Assembly: GCA_029876055.1 (NCBI GenBank)
Contig: CM056875.1
Coordinates: 4,055,001-4,119,000, forward strand
Origin: Madurella fahalii
Taxonomy: Eukaryota > Ascomycota > Sordariomycetes > Sordariales
Length of the DNA: 64,000 bases
Reading direction: 5' to 3'
Each line of letters starts with the position of its first letter. Position 1 is the first letter of the stretch. Both the position numbers and the translations under genes were made by a program. Below the pieces are notes generated by a model. The model searched no databases and was not told the origin of the DNA. It worked only from the letters and a program-made list of their open reading frames with translations. Positions 1-9,432 of the stretch are shown here, one piece after another.

Positions 1-492
1 GCACCTGGACAGTCGTAGACATTGCTGCTGATTTCTTGTTGATCTACAAGGTTGGTGAGTTGGACTCACAGGCCGAGAGAGTACAATAGAGTCTCCTTGA
101 TTTTTACAAGTAGGGATGAATTTGGGCTAGGTATCAGCTCGCTCTCTTCCTGTCGGAAGTTCGTCCATTTATCTCAGGCATACTGTGAGACTTGGCCCGG
201 CTGTCACTTCGTTGGTCAGGGGCTATTGCTGCGGGTGGGCTGAAAAGACGCTGACGCTTGGGGTGCCTGTGGGGTAAGTTGGAGGGGAGAGCTGATATCG
301 CTCCGGGCTCACAGACAACTGATCTGTTTCCCCGCATTGCCCGCTATCCCCAGGGGAAGGTGGTGCTAGTACTCCGAGCCACAGTCACCGAATCAACAAG
401 AGTTAGGCTGGTTCTCCTCGATTGCCACAGCCACCCGCCTTGCATACGTGATCCTAACCGGTCAAGCTTCATTCGCACACGACGCGCTCACT
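1..492. other. upstream region of the dehydrogenase gene
   Basis: No protein family is recognisable in any frame. The base composition is normal, unlike the AT-rich block that begins near 1.7 kb. The stretch probably holds the promoter and 5' leader of the dehydrogenase gene. A short upstream exon coding a mitochondrial targeting peptide could also lie here, because the downstream protein starts almost at its nucleotide-binding fold. No such exon could be proved. Confidence 0.4.
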
Positions 493-1545
493 ATGCCATC
501 CTCAACTGGTAGCGGGTCACTTCCGAGCTTCGTGGGGTTCATCGGTGTAGGAGCAATGGGAAAACCCATGGTGCTCAACCTTGCAAGGAATCTTCCACCC
601 GGGTCGCAAATACACGTCCACGACACCATGGATGCCCCTGTAAATGAGCTTCGCAACCGCCTGCCTGACATGGTTGTCAAAAGTGCCTGCGCAAGAGAAG
701 CTGCGGAGAAGTCAGTAAGTTCACACTCCATAATGCTTGATGGACCGTCTCCTAAGGCCAACCCGTTAACCTACCAGGATGTTGTCATCACCATGTTACC
801 CGAGGGAATTCATGTCAGGTCTGTTTACCTTGACCCGGATACGGGCATTATTGCAGCCCTATCCTCCTCCTCAACGCCCAAACTCCTTATCGATTGCTCC
901 ACCATCGATACCGCGACCAACCTAGACGTCAAAACGGAGCTTGTGGCTACCTCGCCTACGGTTGCTTTCTACGATGCTCCCGTGAGCGGTGGGGTCCTCG
1001 GGGCCGTGAATGGCACTATGGCCTTCTTCCTCGGTTGCTCATCCTCTGATCCCAACGTGCCGCGGCTGACTTCCCTACTACGGACCATGGGCGGGAAGGT
1101 GATAGAGTGTGGTGGGCCGTCGCTGGGTCTCGCTGCAAAACTGTCCAATAATTACCTCTCGGGTATCATCACGATTGCGTGCGCTGAAGCCATGGATATG
1201 GGAATGCGGGCGGGCATTGACGCCCGTGTGCTGGCCTCGGTTTTTGCTGCTGGCACCGCGCAAAATACTATCTGCGATGTTTTCAACCCAGTTCCTGGAG
1301 TATGTCCGCAAGCGCCTCCCTCAAATAGGTACCAGGGCGGGTTCCGTGTGCAGTTGATGAGGAAGGACATTGGCCTGGCTGTAGACATGGCAAGAAGGGT
1401 GGGGTCTAGAAACGCTTTAGGAACGAGTAGCCTAGGAGTCTACGTTGCGGCGAGCGAGGCAGCTGATTGCCGAGATCTAGATTCAAGGGTAGTGTATCGG
1501 TACCTAGGCGGGAGAGAGGATTGGGAGAACAAGAAAGTGCAATAG
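493..1545 (+). CDS. 3-hydroxyisobutyrate dehydrogenase family protein
   Basis: Predicted NAD(P)-dependent beta-hydroxyacid dehydrogenase. The best-known member oxidises 3-hydroxyisobutyrate to methylmalonate semialdehyde in valine breakdown, normally in mitochondria. Seen in the sequence: the N-terminal Rossmann motif FIGVGAMGKPM about 14 residues from the first ATG, the substrate-binding motif APVSGGVLGAVNGT, the catalytic-lysine region AAKLSNNYLSG, and the C-terminal MRKDIGLA element. An intron is predicted at 715-777 (GTAAGT...CTACCAG, 63 nt). Removing it joins EKS to DVVITML, which fits the family, and gives about 329 residues. The intron is a multiple of three with no stop, so unspliced mRNA would stay open with 21 extra residues. 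The start is the ATG at 493; the frame is open further upstream but without ATG. No targeting peptide is visible. The end, VVYRYLGGRED, is typical, so the gene looks complete. Transposon sequence starts about 185 bp downstream. Confidence 0.88.
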   Translation: MPSSTGSGSLPSFVGFIGVGAMGKPMVLNLARNLPPGSQIHVHDTMDAPVNELRNRLPDMVVKSACAREAAEKSVSSHSIMLDGPSPKANPLTYQDVVITMLPEGIHVRSVYLDPDTGIIAALSSSSTPKLLIDCSTIDTATNLDVKTELVATSPTVAFYDAPVSGGVLGAVNGTMAFFLGCSSSDPNVPRLTSLLRTMGGKVIECGGPSLGLAAKLSNNYLSGIITIACAEAMDMGMRAGIDARVLASVFAAGTAQNTICDVFNPVPGVCPQAPPSNRYQGGFRVQLMRKDIGLAVDMARRVGSRNALGTSSLGVYVAASEAADCRDLDSRVVYRYLGGREDWENKKVQ

Positions 1546-1729
1546 ATATCATTAACGTGACCCACACAGACCGGCCACCCATAGATGCTGGCCATGCCCA
1601 ATTACATTATCTCGAACTAATCAAGCCACAGTCAGGAACAACTTCAACCCCTTCCAGAACCACCAAAATTATCGTAATTTGATGGTACCCGTGCCACACC
1701 ACACTTATCTCGCTCAGTCCCTTGGAACA

Positions 1730-2288
1730 TGTCACAATTTGACCAACTGACCTATCGAAAGGCGGACGGAAAGTGCAGGTTCCAGGCGGGACCGACCAGT
1801 CAGGAAAAGGGTGTCTGCCGCTCTGTGCGTTCCGCTTAGAGCAAACAGAGTAGCTGTAAACGATGTCTATAAAAGCCATTCCTTAGGTACTCCTAGAAGA
1901 TTTAGGGAGTTCTGTAAGAGGGCGCGCAGTAAACCACTCTGCCAATGAACCAAAAGATCCGCCAGTTCAATCACTCCGTGATTGAACGCTGCACACCACT
2001 TGCTTATATCACGTACCCGGGGCTGCGCCCTCAGCCGGTCCCGTGACAAGTTCTCTAGTAAGTAATATAACTTACTAGCTTAGCTATTATTAAGATATTA
2101 CTCATACGATTATTATAACCCTTTAGATTTTACTGAATCTACTATCCTTAGACTCAGATACTTTATAGAATCCTTTCAGATATTAGAAACTGGGACGGAT
2201 TTATTATATATTACTTACTCTACCTTGATTCTATTACAATTCGTACTAAAGTATCTTCAAGATATCGACTACTTAAACCTAAGTTAAC
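1730..2288 (+). repeat. LTR-like repeat A, copy 1 (interrupted)
   Basis: This copy begins TGTCACAA and carries a TATA-like box (TCTATAAAAG, near 1866). It matches, by eye, copies at 2289, 24961-27142 (minus) and 46023-46390. The TG start, promoter-like box and gag-like sequence next to the minus copy suggest it is the LTR of a Gypsy element. It is split by a GC-rich insert at 1914-2048. The right half is AT-rich and looks RIP-mutated. The 3' boundary is set where the next copy begins. Confidence 0.6.
1914..2048. mobile_element. 135-bp GC-rich hairpin insert in LTR A
   Basis: This sequence is absent from the other LTR A copies. It is flanked by the six bases AGTTCT at 1908-1913 and 2049-2054, which looks like a target-site duplication. 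Near its ends lie inverted GAGGGCGCGCAG (1918-1929) and CTGCGCCCTC (2023-2032). Its centre holds a perfect 10-bp hairpin with a 3-nt loop (1965-1987). It codes for nothing visible and is much more GC-rich than its host. It could be a MITE or SINE-like element. Confidence 0.5.
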
Positions 2289-2412
2289 TATCACAACTTG
2301 ACTATTGGAAGGCAGATAGAAAAGTGTGGGTCCCGAGCGGGGGCTAGCCAGTTAAGAAAAGAGTATCTGCCACTCTGTGCGCTCCGTGCAGAGCAAACAG
2401 AGCAGCTACGAA
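2289..2412 (+). repeat. LTR-like repeat A, copy 2 (truncated)
   Basis: This copy starts at TATCACAACTTGAC, directly after copy 1. It follows the repeat A sequence through the block of AGAGCAAACAGAGCAGC, then diverges near 2412, before the TATA-like box. It is a 5' fragment of the same repeat in the same orientation. Confidence 0.55.
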
Positions 2413-2860
2413 CTGTCAGATCAAAAAATGGGATTTTTGTGAGAAGAGGAGACTGAAAGGATGATTCGCATTGTAGGAGCAGCGTCTGCGCGGCTATCGC
2501 TTCTAAGGAGGTGGTAGATAACAGTGTTGAACTCTGAATCTTCTAAGACTTCCGGCGAAGCCGGCAATTTATAGGCCTCTAACCCTAGCAGTACCCCTCC
2601 TGTACCTGATACCCTCCTATACCTAACACCCTTCTGTATCTGATAAGATACTCCTCCTTGCTTAGGTTCTTCCTGGAACCTGTATAGAGCTCTCTCCAAC
2701 TAACTAGCTACGTAACAGATACTTCTTAACTGCGCGATTATAGTTGCAATGAATTGACTGTGCTTGCAATAAGCTAACTAACTTTCTCAAAGGCCAAATC
2801 GAATTAACTGACTTTCTTAAAGGCTAAACCGAATTAACTAACTGTAGCAAGCTAACTAAC
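2413..2860. repeat. degenerate tandem repeats, no gene
   Basis: At about 2580-2655 there are short imperfect repeats of a CCCTCCTGTACCTGATA-like unit. From about 2700 a longer unit rich in AACTAACT, AAAGGC and GAATTAACT begins. It recurs after the solo LTR at 3226-3540. No coding frame is supported. Confidence 0.5.
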
Positions 2861-3220
2861 TGTGAGGATCAAGGATCCAAGGGTATTAGGACCAGAGTGC
2901 CTGGGTACGAGCAGTGCACGCGCAACGTAGGAGCAGAGTGCTCGTTAGGGGTGGGATGGTGGTCTCATTGAACTCTGTCTCTCTCCTAAGTCCTGTCTTC
3001 CACCCCCCTCTTTATACCCTGCGATGACAACGTCTGGGCTCACTTACCCCGCTCGCTGCCCCGTCATCGACCTTGCTTGTACGCTCCTTCGACGCTCCTC
3101 TGACGCGATATCCTCGCCCTTCTGGCCTAGCGTTGTTGTTGCTTTTGCGACCCCGCCGGCGCTGCGGCTTCGGGGCTTCCGTCCTGCGCCCACGCCGACC
3201 TTACCCAGCCGGTCCTCACA
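2861..3220. mobile_element. 360-bp solo LTR with 5-bp target duplication
   Basis: This GC-rich block starts TGTGAGGATC and ends GGTCCTCACA, so the ends are inverted (TGTGAGGA / TCCTCACA) with the TG...CA form of an LTR. It is flanked on both sides by CTAAC (2856-2860 and 3221-3225), a perfect 5-bp target-site duplication. A TATA-like CTTTATACC lies inside. It shows no RIP-like bias although it sits in AT-rich repeats. The open frame inside it is probably chance. No internal retrotransposon sequence is attached, so it is best read as a solo LTR. An LTR-sized non-autonomous element is the alternative. Confidence 0.75.
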
Positions 3221-3225
3221 CTAAC

Positions 3226-3540
3226 TCTCTCTCGAAGGCTGAATTAAACTAATTAATTACTGTCTACAACTATATAAAAGGTACTTTTTAACTATATAAC
3301 TACAGCTATAATGAACTAACTAACTCTAGAAGGCTAAATTGGATTGACTAACTATAGCGAACTGACTAACTCTCCTTCAAAGGCCGAATTGAACTAACTG
3401 ATTACTATCTACAACTGCGTAAAAGGTGCTTTTTAACTACATAATTATAGCTGCAACGAACTAACTGACTCTCAAAGGCTAAATTGAACTGATTGACTTT
3501 CTCGAAACTAAATCGAATTGACTGACTACCTCTCTCTCCC
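3226..3540. repeat. two degenerate tandem repeat units
   Basis: Two units of about 140 bp share the elements ACTGTCTACAACT, AAAAGGTACTTTTTAACTA and CTGCAACGAACTAACTGACT, with changes. A third, more diverged unit lies at 2700-2860 on the other side of the solo LTR. The solo LTR therefore inserted into this tandem array. No gene is seen. Confidence 0.5.
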
Positions 3541-3902
3541 TAAGGTTCCTCCTAGAACCCGTACCTTAAATTACTAGCTAGTAAAATCAGTTATAGACAT
3601 TAAAGCTACTTAGACACATCGTAAGCAGTAACACTACTCTATAATAGAATTCGTCCCTTCAATCCTAATCCTCTAAGATAAATGCTTGTAGTATACCTCT
3701 CTAGCTTCTGTATACAGGTCTACTGAATAGAGATATAGCTTAAGAGTAAGCCTACTCATATATTATCTTATAAGACCAACGCTCTTTTATAGTGTCTATA
3801 CTCCTCTATAGTAGAGCTCCTGGTTACCCTCACTACCCACTATCTCGCTCCTCTAAGGTTGCTTGATGGCAGTAAATACTAGGCTTATACTTATCTAATA
3901 AG
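3541..3902. other. AT-rich sequence without recognised feature
   Basis: This TpA-rich stretch has stops in all frames. It is probably RIP-mutated transposon sequence. I could not identify the element. Confidence 0.3.
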
Positions 3903-4764
3903 CTATTCCTTGCACCTCCTCCAGCTACTCGATATCGGCTACTTTGGGCCGCTAAAGAAGGCGTACGGTCGCCAGGTTGAAGACTTGATGCGGATGTATA
4001 TCAACCACGTAAGTAAATTCGAGTTCCTTTGCAGCTTCCGTAAGGCCTTCTTCGCCTTGATAACAGAAAAGAATATCCAGGGTGGCTTTGCAGGTGCTGG
4101 CCTTATACCGTACAATCCAGAGAGGGTGATATCCAAGTTGGATGTGAAGCTTCGTATACTAACACCCTTGAGCTCGCGGGCCGGTATACCACAACCTTGG
4201 GTCTTCCAGATACTATACAACCCTCGAGAAGTAACCTTGTAGTCAACGCTTATTAAGACTCGTATTGCCAACCATTAAAACAGCTCTCTAACTTCGATAT
4301 TGACTGCGGTAGACCAGCTTACTAAGGGTACGATGGCTGTAATGTACTAGGTGGCCCTGCTTCAGTCAGAGGTCTCTTCGCTCTGTAAGGCCAACGAGGT
4401 ACTTAGTAAGCACCGGAGAGCTAAAAAAAACATGTGTATAGCTTGGAGGATCACTTTCAGTATAAGATGCAAAGGATCAACTAGACCAGAAGGCCGTGGT
4501 GGGGGAGGTGGTGTAAGAAAAGGAGCAGGATGGTGGTAGTGCAGGGGGGGGGGTCGTATAAAGGTTCGGTGCTGTGGTGTGTGCGGTAAGCCTGGCTATA
4601 ATGCCTGTACTTGCTAGGAGGTTGTAGAAGCATCGGATTCAGCTGCTTCCGATGTAATAATAGTTGGTTCCTAATGTTGTTGTCTTGTAATTGAGGGTAG
4701 TTGTTGTAGGGGTAGCGGGAGGTGGTCTACTCGCTGATATGGCCCACTTACTGATAAAACACGT
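3903..4764 (+). pseudogene. truncated Fot1/pogo transposon, family B (3' half)
   Basis: This fragment covers the last part of a Fot1-like transposase in the sense direction. It has the third catalytic region (LLDIGYFGPLKKAYG), the conserved GGFAGAGLIPYNPE block, and a remnant CCHC knuckle near 4570-4620. It ends in the family-B terminal repeat (TCGCTGATATGGCCCACT ... AAACACGT) followed by TA at 4765-4766. Internal TAG and TAA stops break it. The N-terminal half is missing from the break at about 3903. The same segment lies in the full-length copy at 17500-19361 (minus). It sits directly against a Gypsy RNase H frame, so it probably inserted into that element. Confidence 0.75.
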
Positions 4765-4766
4765 TA

Positions 4767-7700
4767 GTCCGAAAATACGGTGACTTCGTGCTAACTCCCT
4801 TCGATATAGTGCCTCCAATGCTTGAAGGCCTCTATAATAGCTATCATTTCTTTATCCGGTGTACCGTAGTCCTTAGGGTACCTAGAGAACTTGGCTAACT
4901 AGAATACAACTAGATGTTTTCGGCTACCTTTCGGTGCCTAAGATAAGACGGCTCCTATTGCGAAGTTAGAGGTATTGGTCTCGATAATAATAGGGAGATC
5001 GGGATCGAAATAGTATAGGACTAGTACCTTGCTAAAGATATTCTTGAGTCGGGCAAAAGCCGTATACTTATCGCCTTATAATCGAACGTCCCCTGGTTTC
5101 CGTCCCTTTTATATGCCTCTCAGCAGGTTGGTCAAAGGTAGGCGATTTTGGTATAATCGCGAATAAAACGGTAATAGAAATTGTAAAACCCTAAGAAGAC
5201 TTGAATGTTATAGAATGATTGGGGTTCTAGCTACTCCTGGATTATCTGAATTCACGACGAATCTATAGCGATGCCCTTTAATTAAAGACGTAGCCGAGGA
5301 AATAAACTTTATTCTAGTAAAGAGAATATTTATTGGGGTTGCAATATAGTTATGCCTCTTATAACCGTCCTAGGATACGTCGGGGGTAGGTCGTATGGGT
5401 ATCCCGGTTAGGGGAGAAGATTAACATATTATCTAAATAATATATATAACAGTTATCTAGAAGTCCTTCTAATACCGTATGCTCTAGAAGGTTACTGGAG
5501 TATTTGTTAGGCCAAAAGGTATAATAAGATATTTAAATAACCTATATCGAGTTCGGAATATAGTCTTCTATTCGTCTCCTTCTCGGATGCAAATCCTATA
5601 GTATATGTCCTTGAGGTCGAGCCTAGAGAAGAATTTTACTCTAGAGGTTTAATCTAGAATTTCCGAAATTAAGGGTAGTGGGTAACGATTCTTAACTGTA
5701 ATACAGTTAAGGCTATAGTAGTCTACGTAAAGATATAGAGTACTATCCTTTTTAGGCATAAAAAGAATAGAACTTGCTATAGAGTTCTAGGACAAGCGAA
5801 TCCGACTATTTACTAGGTTTTCCACTAAATATTCCCTAAGAATCGTAACTCCTTTTATAACAAAGGGTAAATTGGTCTAATAGGGGGTATTATATTAGAG
5901 AGTAGGTTAATAGTATAATCAGTGTTCTTATAAGAAGGTAAAATGCTTATACTATTAGGGTTTATAATATCTATAAAATCTATAATCTTAGAGGAGATTT
6001 CATCTAGTTTTCGAGGAGTTTTCTCTTCTTCCTCCTCCTCTAGGAATAGTACCTCTAGTATATCTGGGTACTAGATAAGGAAGTAGACTTTTGCTTCTCT
6101 CCGGCATATCTTCTTGAATTTCTTAAGGCTTTCTATACGAACTTTATTCGTTTCTATTATAAACTACTATATATAGTCGTAGGGGAAAAGCAAAATCTTA
6201 AGTAAAGTCAGACTTATTATTCCTAGGAGGATAGGGGAATTATCAGTGATAATAGGATAATTAATAGCAGTATAGAGTATAGATATCTTCTTAGTAACCC
6301 CTTAGTAGTCCGTTAATCCTAGAGGGACCCTATAAATACTAAAAACCTCGGCGATATAGAAATCTAGATACTGGATAAGGGGTAATTCTATATCGACCTA
6401 TCGGAGGTTATTCTACTATATGAATTCTATACTAACTATATTAATCTCAGCTCCGGTATCTAGATCAACCGTAACAGGTTTAGGGGAATAACCTAATAGG
6501 GTTCTAATAGTATATATATAGGTTTCGGTAGGAACTCCTATTTCTGAGGTACAGGTAAAACCGGAGTTTACGTCTACCGGTATCTACCGTTTCCCTAGCG
6601 ATTTCTATAGAATTCCCTAGTCGGGAACCGGGTGACCCTACTAACCGATATGCCCTTCTGGAGGCAATTATTAATGAAATAGGTATTACTTACTACTGTA
6701 GATGAAATAGGTTAATAGATTTCTATAACTATCCGTTGGATTCAACTGGTCGGAGTATAAGGGGGGCGCTATAGGGTGGTCGTTAGATTTGGTATATAGC
6801 GTCAGAAAATAGGGGTTATACTGACGATTTCGATAAGACAACTCTCTTCGAGAGTAGGATAATAGTTACTGATTCGAAGATAAATAAAGAGTATAACGGG
6901 ACGAATGTTAAAGGGATTCCCGATGTCTTCGGTATTAGAATCCTAGCTAAATCTAGGTAGCTAGCTTAACTATTTCTTCCCGAGTCTCTAGCTTATTATA
7001 GATGTATAGGTCGATATAGTTGATAATTAAGGGCGAAAGTTTAAATATAAAATGTCTAAGTACGGCTCTTATTATCTTACCATAGGTACTAGGCTTCGAA
7101 GGATTCTAGATATTGATAGAAATCTAAAAGGGACTAGTTCTCTCGCTATTTAGTATCGTTGAGCTGCTTAATAACTATAGTCTTAGAATCGGCAAGGTCT
7201 CGAATACAATTTAATATCTATTCTTTAAAGGTATTCTAGTCCTTTTCGATAGCTTGTTATTCAGTTATCAAGAGGTTATTATAGTGACTATACTATCGGT
7301 TATAAAGCTTCTCTTCTATCTGGTCTAGGGCGAAAAGGATCCAATTCATATCGGTCTTAAACCGCTTTAGGTCTCCTAGGAATATTCGGTATAAATCTTA
7401 GAGCTATTCTAGATAGTATTAGTAGGAATATTATTAGGAAGCTGGATAAGGTTCTTTACTTTAATTGCTTTAATATACTCCTAGTCGTTAGATTCCTTAG
7501 AGGGGGACCGGTATCGCCTTCTTTTTGGGTAGGAACCGCTAGGTGATATATCCAGCTTATAAAGTAGCCGCTCTTCTTGCTCTCGTAACTGTTTTACTTC
7601 CTCGAGTCGCTGGATCCGAAAACGGAGCGATTCTAATAGGTTTTCGTGGCGTTTGAAAAGCAAAACCTGAGGGTCCGATAAGGTATGAGAGGGTATAGGC

Positions 7701-7860
7701 GGTCGACTAGCTACTGTAGGTGACTCAGATCGATATAGTGTTATAGGATGAGTAGGGGATTGCCGTCCGTTTCCTTGGCTATCTTCTCCGGATCCAGGGG
7801 TTGTAGGGGTGCTTATCGTGTGCGCCATCTCGGTCAATGGTAGAACGGCAAGGATCAGAA
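4767..7860 (-). pseudogene. Ty3/Gypsy retrotransposon G1 remains (gag, PR, RT, RNase H)
   Basis: Read on the minus strand this is the 5' part of a Gypsy polyprotein. A gag-like N-terminus starts at an ATG near 7828 (MAHTISTPTTPGSG, about 115 residues before the first stop, with a charged KRRRYRSPSK end). Then come degraded protease and reverse transcriptase frames, and an RNase H segment (AFKHWRHYIEGS) near 4796-4832. The reverse transcriptase catalytic box near 5412-5466 reads YLDN instead of YLDD, a G-to-A type change. Stops are frequent throughout. The integrase is missing: the frame ends at VFSD where a Fot1 fragment abuts. LTR D follows on the 5' side. Confidence 0.7.
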
Positions 7861-8107
7861 TTATAAGGAGTTGTTCACAGGTACGTTGAGGGAGTTAGGA
7901 CACGATGTACTAGTACCGATAAGTTAACGATTATAGGTAGAAGTCTTCACGAACAGCCTCCTTCTATTAACAGAGACTGATCCTTACGGATCAGAAGTTT
8001 CCCCGCGTATGCAGCTGCCACACAGAGTTCTTATCTACCAGGTAATATGACATTATTGTGGGGCATTCGCCCGGTCGTCCTAATTCCGTCAAGAGGCTCT
8101 CGTTACA
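7861..8107 (-). repeat. LTR D, copy 1 (5' LTR of G1)
   Basis: On the minus strand it begins TGTAACGAGAGCC at 8107 and runs to about 7861, just before the gag start of G1. A matching copy in plus orientation lies at 44975-45222, with the shared segment CTTCTGATCCGTAAGGATC. Differences between the two are mostly C/T and G/A. The boundary on the gag side is approximate. Confidence 0.65.
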
Positions 8108-8940
8108 ACTGCTAAGGTACTATTCAAAGCTTTTTCTAGTACTGTTGTTAGTATAGGCGACTTAGATAGTTTATTCGAGGCCTTTCTATCCTCTCCATCG
8201 GGTAGTCCAGGTTTCTCTAATAGAACTTTTATAGTTTCTTAGAATAATTTAAGTTTTTAACTAGTTCCTATAAACTATCTTTATACCTGAAATCTAGTTA
8301 TATAACTAGATACTTGAGTTGCCTATCGACGAGATACGAGTTAAGGATCGTCTCTATATCTTACTCTTCTTCTTTGTCTTCTATACCGAGTTATATTACC
8401 GGCCAGGTGTCCCTAGGTACTAGTTCTAGAAGTAAAATATAAAAAGTATTAGTTTGTAACTTCGTATCTAAGGGTAGTAATGGTCTATAGTTAGATATTA
8501 TAACTTATTCTTCGCTCTTCAGTAGTCTAAGCCTTTTGAAATCTAGTTTTTGGTTAGTTATTTTATATATAAATTTCGTAAAATAAGATAGATCAGGTTC
8601 CTTCTTTCTAGACAAGGTTCTTCGAGTCTATTTTTATTATAATACTTCTTTATTTATTATCGGATTAATACGCTTATACGCGTAGAAGATAAGAGTATAG
8701 TAGAGAAGTTGGTGATGTGAGAATTGTGGTGATGAGGAAGAGAGTATGGCTCGCCTCTGGGCACTTAAGTGCCTATTGAAAACTGCCTATAATCGGTGAA
8801 GTGGGTAGAGCGCACGGATCGCAGAGCAATCCTTCCCCAAGAGATTATCTAATCTACATATCTTATCAACACGTGATATCTGTCCATCTCCCCGTTCTCA
8901 AATGCGGGTATCATGGATGAACTCCAACTCCTTTTTCAGG
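8108..8940. other. AT-rich remains and a less mutated island
   Basis: Positions 8108-8690 are TpA-rich with no identified frame. Positions about 8700-8940 have normal composition and include the palindrome GGGCACTTAAGTGCC near 8759. That island could be a solo LTR or a short non-autonomous insert, but no duplicated flanks were found. Confidence 0.3.
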
Positions 8941-9430
8941 GTTATATATAGTATATATATATTTTCTACTTTAACTACTACTCTTAGAACTATAATATTA
9001 GATCCTTATTATAGGTCTGCTTCGTATATATAATTCGTATAGAATGGTATAACTTTAGTTATTTCTATAGATATAATATTATAGGTTAGCTATACTACTA
9101 GTAATAGAGTTATCTAATCGTTCTAAAGGAAGTTTATAAACAACCTTAGATACTATTTAATTATTTAATTAAATTATTTTATATATCCGTCTATTTATAA
9201 GTAGTAGGCTACAGATAGTTTACTCTTAGTCCTAAGCCTCTATATTAGGGATTATTAAAACTTTAATACAAATTTAGTATCTTAGTCAGTTATCTACTTT
9301 TCTAGCTACCTATATACTGATAAAATATTTTAGTAGACAGTATCTATAAGTTACTCTATAGACTAGGCCTCTTTATAAAGTAGGAAATAGGCTAATTTAG
9401 TTAACCGATCTATAATTATAAGGACAATAT
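8941..9430 (-). pseudogene. Gypsy retrotransposon G2 remains, integrase part
   Basis: On the minus strand near 9340-9420 the frame reads IVLIIIDRLTKLAYFLLYKEA. This matches the Gypsy integrase core around its first catalytic aspartate, with a stop where a codon has mutated. The frame is cut at 9431 by the intact Fot1 element; the rest of G2 resumes at 11297. Confidence 0.55.
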
Positions 9431-9432
9431 TA

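Noticed and set aside
3024..3224. 66-codon frame in the 360-bp GC-rich block
   Set aside because: It runs across the 3' end of the solo LTR into the target duplication, so it is not a gene.
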